DNA of 64,000 nt from Chryseobacterium sediminis. Lineage in GTDB: Bacteria; Bacteroidota; Bacteroidia; Flavobacteriales; Weeksellaceae. The notes under the pieces were generated by a model. It did not search any database. It saw only the letters and a program-made list of their open reading frames with translations, and was not told the DNA's origin. Each line of letters opens with the position of its first letter. Position 1 is the first letter of the stretch. Positions 51,411-60,369 of the stretch are shown here, in pieces. The position numbers and the translations under genes are program-made. Where the stretch lies: the NCBI RefSeq assembly GCF_008386505.1, contig NZ_VUNZ01000003.1:186001-250000 (forward strand). Direction: 5' to 3'.

Positions 51411-53768
51411 ATGAGAAGATATCTACCGCTTTGTTTATTTTTTTTAGTCATCTCGACTTTTTTATTTTCACAAGATCTGCCACCCAGGAAACATGTAAAG
51501 GAAATTCCTACAGCAGCCTCCAGAAGAGCAGGTGTTTTTATTGACGTGAATGCTCCGCAGTATCCTGAAACCGCTTACACTATTGAAAAAATGGTTAAAG
51601 ATGTATTGATCTCATCCGGGACCAATACCTGTCTTACTCCCAATGTAACCAATGTGAAGATTACTCCTAATCATGCTGCAAGTGATGCAGACAGAGCATG
51701 GGGATATTTTCATAAGGCAACAACCAATTTCCCTTTTAAAGACGGGCTTGTTCTTTCTACAGGATATGCAAGAAGAGCAGGTAATACCTTTGAAGGTGGC
51801 CTTAGTGATGTGAATGGAGGAGGATCAGATGCTGATCTTGCACAGGTGATTGGCGTAGTGGAAAGCAGATTGAATGATGCTGTTCTTTTGGAATTTGACT
51901 TCGTTCCTACAACCAGCCAGATTAAATTTAACTACTTGATTGCATCCGAAGAATACACAGGTTCTTTCCCTTGTACTTTTGCAGATGCTTTTGCAATCTT
52001 ATTGAGACCTACTTCAGGAGGACCTTATGTAAATATGGCTGTACTTCCGGGAGGAGCAGGACCGGTAAGTATCACGAATATTCACCCTGCAGTACCAGGC
52101 AGCTGTGGTGCAGTAAACGAACAATATTTTGCCGGATATAACACCGGTAACGTAGAAACCAACTTTAATGGAAGAACAATTCCATTGACAGCTACAGCAA
52201 CCGTAGTAGCAGGACAGCAATACCACTTCAAAATGGTAATTGCCGATTATAGTGACCACAGTTATGACTCTGCAGTATTTCTGGAAGGAGGATCTTTCAA
52301 CATTGGAGTAGACCTTTTAGACCCTGCAGGAACAAAATTACCTTCCGATATAAACGTTTGTGATAATGTACCTCAGGTAATCACCGCTTCCGTAAATGAT
52401 CCTAACCTTGTATATCAGTGGTATTATAATGGTGCGCCGGTACCTAATGCTACTACCAATACAATTACAGCTATACAGCCAGGTACTTATACTATCGAAG
52501 TAAGTGTTCCAGGGAATCCGTGTCCGGGTAAAGCTACTATTCAGATTCACGGAGGAACAACTCCACTAGCTCAGGATGCTACATTATTACTGTGTACCAC
52601 ACCGGATATTACTACTTTTGATTTAAGTACAATTACATCTACTATAAGCCCTACACCGGGAGCTATTTTTAAGTTTTACGTAAATCAGGCTGATGCAATT
52701 GCACAGAACAGCAATTATATTCAGACTCCATTAAACTATAACGGTAACGATGGTCAGATTCTTTATGTTGTAGTTTCCAATGGCGGTTTCTGTAGTAAAA
52801 TGGTTGAATTGACATTGCACAAAGAAGTAACCCCAACGGCTAAAGTAAAAGCTTCCAGAATAAAAATCTGTCCGGGAGAATCTGTAACCCTTACTGCGGA
52901 AGGAGGAGATACTTACCAATGGAGCAACTTTATGGGAACAGGAAATATGCAGACTGTTACTTTATATCAAACGACAACATTTACAGTCTATGCAATTGGA
53001 ACAAAAGGTTGTAAATCTCTTAATCCGGCAACAATAAGAATTGAAGTTACTCCGGAAATCACCTCACCATTAAAAGATGTTGAAATGTGCGTTGGTGATA
53101 AAGTGACTCTTGATGCAGGTGCAGGAGATGGCTTTAAATACCTTTGGAGTACAGGCGCTACAACACAGAAAATTGATGTAGACCAATGGGGTATCTATTC
53201 CGTAGAAATTGATAACGGAATTTGTAAGAAAGTTTTTGAAGCTAAAGTAATGGGAGCAGCTACTCCTTTTGTGACTGCATTAAGCTATGAAAGCATCAAG
53301 AAAACAGTAACGATCACAGCTGAAAACCCTCCGATGAACAATATGCCAAGTACTTTGGAATATTCTATTGACAACGGAATCAGCTGGCAGGATTCTAACG
53401 TGTTTACCGGTCTTTTAGACAATACAAATTATACAGTTTTGGTAAGAAGAGTAGGTACACACTGCGTAGGATCTCTTGAATTCTTTACATTGCAGATTAA
53501 TAATATTATTACTCCAAACGAAGACGGAATTAATGATGTACTGGATCTTAAAGCTCTTGGAGACTTTAAAAACTTTACAGGTTCTGTGTATGACAGATAT
53601 GGAGTAGAAATGTTCAGATTCTCAAAAGAAAATCCTACCTGGAACGGAACAGTTGGAGGGAAGAGACTTCCTACAGCAACATACTGGTATAAGTTCAATT
53701 TTGAGTATCCAAAATCAAAAGCTCAGATGAACTGGTCAGGATGGATCATGCTGAAAAACAGAAACTAG
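51411..53768 (+). CDS. Choice-of-anchor L protein with type-B T9SS C-terminus, copy 3
   Basis: The 785-residue protein has the same plan as copy 1: leader (MRRYLPLCLFFLVISTFLFS), PTAASRRAGVFIDVNAPQYP, choice-of-anchor L (~50-300, with LLEFDFVPTTSQIKFNYLIASEEYTGSFPC and NMAVLPGGAGPVSITNIHP), Ig-like modules (YQWYYNGAPVPNATT; GESVTLTAEGGDTYQW; GDKVTLDAGAGDGFKYLW) and a type-B end (NIITPNEDGINDVLDL to SGWIMLKNRN). Function is unknown; a matrix, adhesion or motility filament role is plausible. The end matches copy 2 better than copy 1 (KNRN against KNIE). Confidence 0.88.
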   Translation: MRRYLPLCLFFLVISTFLFSQDLPPRKHVKEIPTAASRRAGVFIDVNAPQYPETAYTIEKMVKDVLISSGTNTCLTPNVTNVKITPNHAASDADRAWGYFHKATTNFPFKDGLVLSTGYARRAGNTFEGGLSDVNGGGSDADLAQVIGVVESRLNDAVLLEFDFVPTTSQIKFNYLIASEEYTGSFPCTFADAFAILLRPTSGGPYVNMAVLPGGAGPVSITNIHPAVPGSCGAVNEQYFAGYNTGNVETNFNGRTIPLTATATVVAGQQYHFKMVIADYSDHSYDSAVFLEGGSFNIGVDLLDPAGTKLPSDINVCDNVPQVITASVNDPNLVYQWYYNGAPVPNATTNTITAIQPGTYTIEVSVPGNPCPGKATIQIHGGTTPLAQDATLLLCTTPDITTFDLSTITSTISPTPGAIFKFYVNQADAIAQNSNYIQTPLNYNGNDGQILYVVVSNGGFCSKMVELTLHKEVTPTAKVKASRIKICPGESVTLTAEGGDTYQWSNFMGTGNMQTVTLYQTTTFTVYAIGTKGCKSLNPATIRIEVTPEITSPLKDVEMCVGDKVTLDAGAGDGFKYLWSTGATTQKIDVDQWGIYSVEIDNGICKKVFEAKVMGAATPFVTALSYESIKKTVTITAENPPMNNMPSTLEYSIDNGISWQDSNVFTGLLDNTNYTVLVRRVGTHCVGSLEFFTLQINNIITPNEDGINDVLDLKALGDFKNFTGSVYDRYGVEMFRFSKENPTWNGTVGGKRLPTATYWYKFNFEYPKSKAQMNWSGWIMLKNRN

Positions 53769-53786
53769 AATTGATAATGTAATATA

Positions 53787-53822
53787 AAAGAAAGCCTTTC
53801 AAATTTATTTTGAAAGGCTTTC
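53787..53822 (+). terminator. Terminator after choice-of-anchor L copy 3
   Basis: AGAAAGCCTTTCAAA pairs with TTTGAAAGGCTTTCT closely around a short loop, 19 bases past the stop. Confidence 0.85.
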
Positions 53823-53860
53823 TGCTTTTTAGGGGTAAAGGTTGTTATCTTTAGCACAAG

Positions 53861-53888
53861 AAAAAAGCTCCTGATAAAGGAGCTTTTA
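53861..53888 (-). terminator. Terminator of rsmA
   Basis: On the minus strand AAAAGCTCCTT and AGGAGCTTTTTT pair around a short loop and end in a T tract, 12 bases past the stop at 53900. Confidence 0.85.
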
Positions 53889-53899
53889 TTATTGAAGTT

Positions 53900-54670
53900 T
53901 TATTGATTTTCTTTCCAGAGATTGGCGAAGTGTATAAAATCTGCTACACTAAGCTCTTCCCCTCTTTTATCCAAAAATTCATGGCCTTTCAAAGCTTCAG
54001 GAATATTTAAGGATTTTAATGCATTAGACAATTTTTTTCTTCTCTGGTTGAATCCTGTTTTTACAATCTGTTTAAAGAGAATTTCGTTGCCTGCAAGCCC
54101 TTCCTTTGGATTTCTTGTAAGGCGTATCACTCCGGATTTTACTTTTGGTGGTGGATTGAAGACGTTCTCATGTACCGTAAACATATAGGAGACATCATAA
54201 TAAGCCTGTATCAGGACAGAAAGAATACCGTAATCCTTAGTTCTCGGAACGGCAGCCGTTCTCTCAGCCACTTCTTTCTGGAACATTCCTACCATTTCCG
54301 GGATCAGTTGATAATGATCTACAATCTGAAACAAGATCTGTGATGAGATATTATATGGGAAATTACCAATGATAGCAATCTGATCATCTTTGATAAAACT
54401 GAAGTCCTGTTTCAGAAAATCTCCTACAAAAGTCTCTTCAGTAACCTTTGTATAATTTTTTTTCAGGTAATCGATAGACTCTGTATCGATTTCGGCAAGG
54501 TAAATGTTCTGATCCTTTTCAAGAAGATATTTGGTAAGGACTCCCATTCCGGGACCTACTTCCATGATGTTATTATAGTTCTCAAAACTAAGACCTTCTA
54601 CGATTTTTCTTGCGATGTTTTCATCTGTCAGGAAGTGCTGTCCAAGATGTTTTTTTGCTTTTACACTCAA
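53900..54670 (-). CDS. rsmA: 16S rRNA (adenine1518/1519-N6)-dimethyltransferase
   Basis: The 256-residue protein has KKHLGQHFLTDENIARKI (residues 5-22), the SAM motif NIMEVGPGMGVLTKYLL (~34-50) and the catalytic IGNFPYNISSQ (~103), plus the family C-terminus (GFNQRRKKLSNAL). It dimethylates two adenines in helix 45 of 16S rRNA (KsgA). The start codon is TTG at 54670: the protein begins exactly where the family begins and an in-frame stop (TAA, 54677-54679) lies just upstream. It is divergent from ftsX with 91 bases between. Confidence 0.95.
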   Translation of the reverse strand: MSVKAKKHLGQHFLTDENIARKIVEGLSFENYNNIMEVGPGMGVLTKYLLEKDQNIYLAEIDTESIDYLKKNYTKVTEETFVGDFLKQDFSFIKDDQIAIIGNFPYNISSQILFQIVDHYQLIPEMVGMFQKEVAERTAAVPRTKDYGILSVLIQAYYDVSYMFTVHENVFNPPPKVKSGVIRLTRNPKEGLAGNEILFKQIVKTGFNQRRKKLSNALKSLNIPEALKGHEFLDKRGEELSVADFIHFANLWKENQ

Positions 54671-54761
54671 GGTTTTTTATGATTTTATTAACAATGATTT
54701 TCTTTATTTCGTCCCAAATTTCGGAAGTTTTTTTCTATTTTAGCCAAAAATTTTAATATTA

Positions 54762-55661
54762 ATGGCTAAATCTGTAGATGAATTTAATAAGAAAAGGCTT
54801 CGGTCCAGCAATATTACAGTAGTGATAAGTATTGCCTTAGTGTTATTTTTGTTAGGATTAATGGGGCTTATTTTAATTAATGCCCAGAAGTATTCTGACT
54901 ATATCAAAGAACAGTTGGTGGTGAACGCCTACTTTGATGAAAATTATGATGCTAAAGATTCTGTAAAAATTGCAAAACTGGAGGAAGAAACTTTTAAAAA
55001 GGTACAGACATTAGCTCCAGTAAAAAAAGCAACTTATATTTCCAGAGACATGGCTGCAAAAGAAGCCAAGAAAAGTATGGGAATTGACAGTGATGCATTG
55101 TTTGAAGAAAATATCTTCCCATCTTCTATTGAAGTTGCTTTAAAACCAGAATTCGTAGATCCGGCGAAGATTGATGAAGCTATCAAAGAGATCAAATCAG
55201 TTCCTGGGATTATTGATGTTAAAAATGACAGTACCTTGATGGTAGATGTTTACAATAACCTGAGCAGAATCTTAAAGTGGATCTTTGGATTTTCTATTCT
55301 GTTTTTGGTATTGGCGGTTGTATTGATCAACAACTCTATCCGTCTGAAAATATTCTCTAAGAGATTTATTATTAAAACAATGCAGTTGGTAGGAGCGAAA
55401 AGAAGATTTATCCTTAAGCCTTTCATCATAGAAGCAATCATTTTAGGAGCTATTGGTTCTGTAATTGGTCTTATTGCTTTAGGTGGGGTTTGGTATTATT
55501 TCACAAGCCAGATTGGTTCTGCTTTCGTACAGGACAACAATCAGTACTTCTGGTTAGTGATTTTAGTACTGGGAGTAGGGGTTTTTATCTCTGTCTTAAG
55601 TACAATTTTCGCTACATGGAGATTCTTAAAATCAAACGTTGACGATTTATATTACTCTTAA
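54762..55661 (+). CDS. ftsX: Cell-division ABC-type permease FtsX
   Basis: The 299-residue protein has a cytoplasmic N-terminus, helix 1 (~22-42), a ~120-residue periplasmic domain (YIKEQLVVNAYFDENYDAKDS to VDVYNNLSRILKW), and three more helices (~170-190, ~220-245, ~265-290). FtsX and the ATPase FtsE couple divisome assembly to septal peptidoglycan hydrolases. ftsE is not in the window. It starts a run with DUF3098, uppP and truB, a conserved order in Flavobacteriia. Confidence 0.92.
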   Translation: MAKSVDEFNKKRLRSSNITVVISIALVLFLLGLMGLILINAQKYSDYIKEQLVVNAYFDENYDAKDSVKIAKLEEETFKKVQTLAPVKKATYISRDMAAKEAKKSMGIDSDALFEENIFPSSIEVALKPEFVDPAKIDEAIKEIKSVPGIIDVKNDSTLMVDVYNNLSRILKWIFGFSILFLVLAVVLINNSIRLKIFSKRFIIKTMQLVGAKRRFILKPFIIEAIILGAIGSVIGLIALGGVWYYFTSQIGSAFVQDNNQYFWLVILVLGVGVFISVLSTIFATWRFLKSNVDDLYYS

Positions 55662-55663
55662 CA

Positions 55664-55960
55664 ATGAGCAAAAAAACAAATAAATTTTCCGCTTCAGACT
55701 TTGGACATGAAGCTGAAGTACCACAGGAAAACGCTTTCTATTTCGGACCGCAGAATTTCAAGTGGATGCTGATAGGGCTGGCATTTATTGTCGTAGGATT
55801 TCTACTGATGATGGGCCCGGATGCCAATACGGTAGATGGTAAATTTGATCCGAACTCATGGAATGATGATATCTTTTCTATCAGAAGAATCAGGATAGCA
55901 CCTCTGTTTGTTGTTATAGGATTTGTGATAGAAGTTTACGCTATCTTAAAAAGAAAATAA
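55664..55960 (+). CDS. DUF3098 membrane protein
   Basis: The 98-residue protein has two membrane helices (WMLIGLAFIVVGFLLMMGP, ~35-53, and IAPLFVVIGFVIEVYAIL, ~75-94) flanking a polar loop. It starts two bases after the ftsX stop. Proteins of this family nearly always sit between ftsX and uppP in Bacteroidota, suggesting an envelope-division or lipid-recycling accessory role. The biochemical function is unknown. Confidence 0.88.
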   Translation: MSKKTNKFSASDFGHEAEVPQENAFYFGPQNFKWMLIGLAFIVVGFLLMMGPDANTVDGKFDPNSWNDDIFSIRRIRIAPLFVVIGFVIEVYAILKRK

Positions 55961-55977
55961 ATAAATTTTTATATTTT

Positions 55978-56035
55978 GAGATTAAGAGATTAAGAAATTG
56001 AGAGTGATGTATTCTGAATTTCCGGATCTCTTAAT
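55978..56035 (+). repeat. Octamer repeats paired with a downstream complement
   Basis: GAGATTAA occurs twice in direct tandem (55978-55993), then degenerate GAAATTGA and GAGTGATG. ATTAAGAGAT (55981-55990) is complementary to ATCTCTTAAT (56026-56035), which is followed by a T-rich stretch. It lies between DUF3098 and uppP and could be a weak terminator or processing site. Confidence 0.45.
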
Positions 56036-56056
56036 CTTTTAATTTTTTTAAAGAAT

Positions 56057-56875
56057 ATGGATTTAATCAAAGCAATTATTATTGCCATTGTAGAAGGGTT
56101 GACAGAATATCTTCCGATTTCTTCTACCGCACACATGGGATTTACGGCCAACCTTATGGGGCTTGAAGAAACAGAATTTTTAAAAATGTTTCAGGTATCC
56201 ATTCAGTTTGGAGCTATTTTATCAGTTGTAGTGGCATACTGGAAAAAGTTTTTTGACTTAAATAATATTCAGTTTTATTTTAAACTTGCCTTCGCTGTAG
56301 TTCCTGCTTTGGTTTTAGGATATTTATTCGATGATAAAATTGAAGCTGTACTTGGAAATCAGATCGCCATTTCTTCAGTCTTGGTTTTAGGAGGCGTTGT
56401 TTTACTGTTTGCTGACAAATGGTTTAAAAATCCTAAGATTGATGATGAAAAAGGAATTACGATAAGAAATGCAGTAACCATTGGTTTCTGGCAGTGTCTT
56501 GCGATGATGCCGGGTACGAGCCGTAGTGCGGCTTCTATCATTGGAGGTATGGCGCAGGGGCTTACCAGAAAAGCGGCTGCAGAATTCTCTTTCTTTCTTG
56601 CTGTACCTACGATGCTGGCAGTAACTGTGTATTCAGTTTTTGTTAAAACGTGGGGAAAAGAAACGGCAAACCCACAGAAAGGATATGAAATGATTATGGC
56701 TTCGCAGGATCACATTATGATTTTTGTGATAGGAAATATTGTAGCTTTTATCGTGGCACTTATTGCTATCAAGGCTTTCATCGGAGTGCTTAATAAATAC
56801 GGATTTAAACCTTGGGGCTGGTACCGTATTTTTGTTGGAATTGCCCTGTTGATATATTTTTATTTCTTTAAATAA
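56057..56875 (+). CDS. uppP: Undecaprenyl-diphosphate phosphatase (BacA/UppP)
   Basis: The 272-residue protein has eight hydrophobic segments. Motif 1 is EGLTEYLPISSTAHM (~13-27, Glu and the Ser/His cluster) and motif 2 is PGTSRSAASIIGG (~153-165, catalytic Arg). The enzyme dephosphorylates undecaprenyl pyrophosphate at the outer face of the inner membrane, so peptidoglycan and surface-polysaccharide carriers can be reused. High expression can give bacitracin resistance in other species. It precedes truB by 24 bases. Confidence 0.95.
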   Translation: MDLIKAIIIAIVEGLTEYLPISSTAHMGFTANLMGLEETEFLKMFQVSIQFGAILSVVVAYWKKFFDLNNIQFYFKLAFAVVPALVLGYLFDDKIEAVLGNQIAISSVLVLGGVVLLFADKWFKNPKIDDEKGITIRNAVTIGFWQCLAMMPGTSRSAASIIGGMAQGLTRKAAAEFSFFLAVPTMLAVTVYSVFVKTWGKETANPQKGYEMIMASQDHIMIFVIGNIVAFIVALIAIKAFIGVLNKYGFKPWGWYRIFVGIALLIYFYFFK

Positions 56876-56899
56876 GAAATCACTCATTTATACCCATTC

Positions 56900-57598
56900 A
56901 TGACTGCTGAAGAACTGAAATCAGGATACATTTTTTTATTGGATAAGCCTTTGGACTGGACTTCTTTCCAGGCTGTCAATAAAATGAAATATAAACTAAA
57001 AAGGGAATTTGATCTTCCTAAAAAATTTAAAATCGGACATGCGGGGACTTTAGATCCCAGAGCAACAGGACTTCTTATTGTCTGCTGTGGAAAATTCACC
57101 AAGAAAATTCCGGAAATTCAGGATGCTCCCAAAGAATACTGGACGGAGATTAAAATTGGAGTACAGACAGAATCCTATGATACCGAAAAGCCTGAAATCC
57201 TTCATCAGGACATTGCTCACATTTCAGAAGAACAAGTACATGAAGTTCTTGGAAAATTTGTTGGAGAGATTGAACAAAAACCACCTATCTATTCAGCCAT
57301 TAAAATTGATGGTGAAAGAGCTTACAATCTCGCAAGGGCTGGGGAAGAAGTGGAAATGAAGGCCAGAAAAACAACCATTCATTACATTAAAGATGTTAAG
57401 ATAGATTTTCCTTTGGTAAGCTTCTTGGTAGGCTGTTCAAAAGGAACTTACATCAGAAGTCTTGCACATGATATCGGGCAGGAACTGGGAGTGGGAGCTT
57501 ATCTGACTCAATTGAGACGTACCAAAATCGGTGACTATACTATTGAAAATGCTACAGATCAGTTCTTGAATAACGAGTACAGATTTGAAGGTCTATGA
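56900..57598 (+). CDS. truB: tRNA pseudouridine(55) synthase
   Basis: The 232-residue protein has the catalytic segment HAGTLDPRATGLLIVC (~51-66; Asp is the nucleophile), KEYWTEIKIGVQTESYDTEK (~80-100) and KGTYIRSLAHDIGQELGVGA (~180-200). It converts U55 of the T-psi-C loop in tRNA. It lacks a C-terminal PUA domain; that short form is common in Bacteroidota. Its stop overlaps the next start codon by four bases (ATGA), which suggests translational coupling. Confidence 0.95.
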   Translation: MTAEELKSGYIFLLDKPLDWTSFQAVNKMKYKLKREFDLPKKFKIGHAGTLDPRATGLLIVCCGKFTKKIPEIQDAPKEYWTEIKIGVQTESYDTEKPEILHQDIAHISEEQVHEVLGKFVGEIEQKPPIYSAIKIDGERAYNLARAGEEVEMKARKTTIHYIKDVKIDFPLVSFLVGCSKGTYIRSLAHDIGQELGVGAYLTQLRRTKIGDYTIENATDQFLNNEYRFEGL

Positions 57599-58173
57599 AA
57601 ATAAAATTATTCCTTTTCTTATTTGTATTTGCATTTTTAAAGACATTTTCTCAGGATATGGAATCTGGAAAGGTAAAAATGAACTTTTATTTCAACCCTT
57701 CTCTTAATGTAGGTTTTAATATTAATAAGAAAAACCAGGCCAACAATTCGCAATATATTGAAAACAGATCCTCATTAGGAAATCTGACTTATGGGATTAC
57801 TGCTATCGGTGGATATAATTTTCTTCCTAACTTTGCATTAGGAACAGGATTTAAATATAGCTTTATACAGGACAATTATCATCTTATATATTGGGTTATC
57901 CAGCCAAAGATTATTTTTTCTCCGGGAGAAAGACCTTTTTATATTGATATTAATTATGGAAAACAGCTTAATCACTCTGCTGTTTCAGATACTGAATTCT
58001 GGGGCGGGAGACTGGGAATGCAGGTTTCCTATTCAAAAAGATTGAGTCAGGAAGGAGGAATTGTTTTTGAATCACATAAACTGAAAGATGGAGCTGACGG
58101 TTTTTTCATAGGTCTAAGCTATGGAATTACCCTTTTCAGCAATAAAAATTATACCGGCTACGGAAAAGACTAA
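57595..58173 (+). CDS. Small outer-membrane beta-barrel-like protein
   Basis: The 192-residue protein has a signal peptide ([20 protein letters not shown]) and then alternating hydrophobic/polar strands, such as [44 protein letters not shown] and [13 protein letters not shown], and ends near [11 protein letters not shown]. This fits an eight-stranded barrel of the OmpX/OmpA-like size. It starts inside the truB stop codon and ends inside the rluF start, so it is cotranslated with both. Specific role unknown. Confidence 0.75.
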   Translation: MKIKLFLFLFVFAFLKTFSQDMESGKVKMNFYFNPSLNVGFNINKKNQANNSQYIENRSSLGNLTYGITAIGGYNFLPNFALGTGFKYSFIQDNYHLIYWVIQPKIIFSPGERPFYIDINYGKQLNHSAVSDTEFWGGRLGMQVSYSKRLSQEGGIVFESHKLKDGADGFFIGLSYGITLFSNKNYTGYGKD

Positions 58174-58895
58174 TGGAAAAAACACGTATCAATAAATATT
58201 TATCAGAAGTAGGATACTGCTCAAGAAGAGCAGCAGATAAACTTCTGGAAGAGGGCAGGATCAAAATAAACGGAAAAGTTCCTGAGATGGGAACAAAAGT
58301 TTCCGATGAAGATCTTGTGGAGGTGGATGGAAAACCTATCAGAGAGCCTCAGGAAAAGCCGGTATATATCGTTTTTAATAAACCGGTAGGAATTGTATGT
58401 ACTACGGATACAAAACGTGAAAAAAATAATATTGTAGATTATATCAACCATCCGAAAAGAATTTTTCCTATCGGAAGATTAGATAAACCAAGTGAGGGGC
58501 TGATCTTACTGACAAGTGACGGTGATATCGTCAATAAAATTCTGAGAGCCCGCAATAATCACGAGAAAGAATATATAGTTCGTGTAGATAAGCCGATCAA
58601 TCCGAGATTTTTGGAAAAAATGCGAAATGGAGTTCCTATTCTTGATACTGTGACCAAAAAATGTGAGGTAGAAAAGATAGATGATATGAATTTCAGAATT
58701 GTTCTTACTCAGGGACTCAACAGGCAAATCCGAAGAATGTGTGAATATCTGGGGTATGAAGTAAAAAAACTGAAGCGAATCCGTATCATGAATATCAAAC
58801 TAGACCTCCCCATTGGAAAATGGAGAGACCTTACAGAAGATGAGCTGAATGCATTGAACTCTATGCTTACAGATTCCAGTAAAACATTCGACTAA
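58173..58895 (+). CDS. rluF: 23S rRNA pseudouridine synthase, RluF type
   Basis: The 240-residue protein has an S4 RNA-binding domain ([26 protein letters not shown], residues 4-29) and a catalytic domain with [21 protein letters not shown] (~95-115, catalytic Asp). Specific RluF-like stretches are [15 protein letters not shown] and [24 protein letters not shown]. RluF modifies U2604 of 23S rRNA and related tRNA-Tyr sites. The start overlaps the preceding stop by one base (TAATG), and it closes the ftsX run. Confidence 0.88.
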   Translation: MEKTRINKYLSEVGYCSRRAADKLLEEGRIKINGKVPEMGTKVSDEDLVEVDGKPIREPQEKPVYIVFNKPVGIVCTTDTKREKNNIVDYINHPKRIFPIGRLDKPSEGLILLTSDGDIVNKILRARNNHEKEYIVRVDKPINPRFLEKMRNGVPILDTVTKKCEVEKIDDMNFRIVLTQGLNRQIRRMCEYLGYEVKKLKRIRIMNIKLDLPIGKWRDLTEDELNALNSMLTDSSKTFD

Positions 58896-59056
58896 GACTT
58901 ATACTATATTTTAACGGTTTCCAATCTATATTTTCCTGTATCAACTGCGGGAAATGGTATTGAATTATTACTAATTCATGATTTTTCACTTATTAGTGTA
59001 ATATATTTTATTTTTCACTGAAAATATTTTATATTTATAATAATAACAACTATAAT

Positions 59057-60286
59057 ATGAAAATCATGAAATTAAAATTAAACTTAGTTCTTTTGTTTGT
59101 GACTTTGGTAATATTTACTAGTTGTCTCAATGAACACGATCCGGATCATTCACATGATTCTTCCTTTTACATTGATTATAGAAGCTTGAAAGGACTCTCA
59201 GACGGAATTGCCGTTATAGAGCTTGATCCTGAAGCTCCGAATTTTGGAAATATCAGCAGCAGGCTCGAACTGGGTGTCGGTGTATTACCTCATCATATTT
59301 ATTACAACCTGGATGCAAAAAAGATGTTTACCACTGCTTTGGGGGGGAGTTATCTTTATGAGATAAAAACGGGTGAAGATCAAAATGGGATGCCAAAATT
59401 AATTGATGCAACTCCTATTGATACGGGTGAGAATACAGTAGGAGAAAATTTGTTTTTCACGAATGACGGAAGGTATTTTATGACATTTATGGGAGGAGCA
59501 GGAGGTCCGAAAGATGGCAGTATAGGTGTTTTTAATGCGAACAATAATCAGCTTATTAAAACAATTAAAGCACCCATTCAGGCCAATCCTAACCAATTTA
59601 TAATGTATCCGCATGGTATTTCAGTTAATGAAGAAAAAGGATTAATGATGGTGACCTCAACCATTCATCCGGATCTTACGACCGGATTGGGAAATACCTG
59701 TACTTTATTAGATCTCAATACTTATGAAATAAAAGAGACGTATCGTGTAGCAGATTCACCAGCAGATATGTCCGCTCCTGTTGAAGTTTTACTGCTGCGT
59801 GGGAAATTTCCGCAGTATGCACTTGCTACAACAATGATCGGGGGGGATATCTGGATTGCACCATACAATGCTACTACCAAAAAATATGATGCTTTTACTA
59901 AGCTTTTTGACGGAAGCACACAAGGGTTAGGATGGGCTCTCGAAATGTATATTGATGATTCAAATAAACTGTATGTGAGCTTTGCAGATCCTGGAAAGGT
60001 TCTTGTCTTTGATTTAAGTAATCTTCCCCAACTCAAACTTCTGAAGACTTTTGATGCTGATAAAGGGGCACATCATATGGCCTTCTTTAAAACTAAGTCA
60101 GGAAAAGAAGTTGTAGCAATACAAAATAATTTATTGGATCTCCCTAATTTAAACTCCGGAACCATTAGTGTAATTGATATCAACACAGGTAAAACCTTAG
60201 GTACAGTCGATTTGCGTAACCGCTATGGAATACTGCCGGAATCAATTGAAGGAACCAATGGCCCGAGCAATTATATGCATCATTAG
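59057..60286 (+). CDS. Beta-propeller-like lipoprotein with conserved histidines
   Basis: The 409-residue protein has a leader with a lipobox (VTLVIFTSC, Cys at ~26). After HDPDHSHDSS the mature part repeats propeller-like blades: LPHHIYYNLDAKKMFTTALG, YPHGISVNEEKGLMMVTS, GGDIWIAPYN, DSNKLYVSFADPGKVLVFDL and GTISVIDINTGKTLGTVDL. Histidine pairs (His-His near 76 and near 338, PHG near 180) recall metal-dependent propellers of the SBP56/YncE type, without proof. Start could be the ATG three codons later. It is monocistronic. Confidence 0.7.
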   Translation: MKIMKLKLNLVLLFVTLVIFTSCLNEHDPDHSHDSSFYIDYRSLKGLSDGIAVIELDPEAPNFGNISSRLELGVGVLPHHIYYNLDAKKMFTTALGGSYLYEIKTGEDQNGMPKLIDATPIDTGENTVGENLFFTNDGRYFMTFMGGAGGPKDGSIGVFNANNNQLIKTIKAPIQANPNQFIMYPHGISVNEEKGLMMVTSTIHPDLTTGLGNTCTLLDLNTYEIKETYRVADSPADMSAPVEVLLLRGKFPQYALATTMIGGDIWIAPYNATTKKYDAFTKLFDGSTQGLGWALEMYIDDSNKLYVSFADPGKVLVFDLSNLPQLKLLKTFDADKGAHHMAFFKTKSGKEVVAIQNNLLDLPNLNSGTISVIDINTGKTLGTVDLRNRYGILPESIEGTNGPSNYMHH

Positions 60287-60305
60287 AATTAAGAATATTG
60301 TTTCA

Positions 60306-60350
60306 TAGCTTCAACTATTCCGAAATATTATTTTGGAACAGTTGAAGCTA
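60306..60350. terminator. Bidirectional terminator between converging genes
   Basis: TAGCTTCAACT pairs with AGTTGAAGCTA, with TTCC and GGAA further in, between the stops of the propeller lipoprotein (60286) and the HhH protein (60370). T tracts occur on either side. Confidence 0.82.
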
Positions 60351-60369
60351 TTTTTTATTTGGTCTTAAG

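Noticed and set aside
53846-53853. TATCTTTA as a promoter box
   Set aside because: It points rightward into the rsmA terminator and gene, which lie on the other strand; no plus-strand gene begins within 900 bases.
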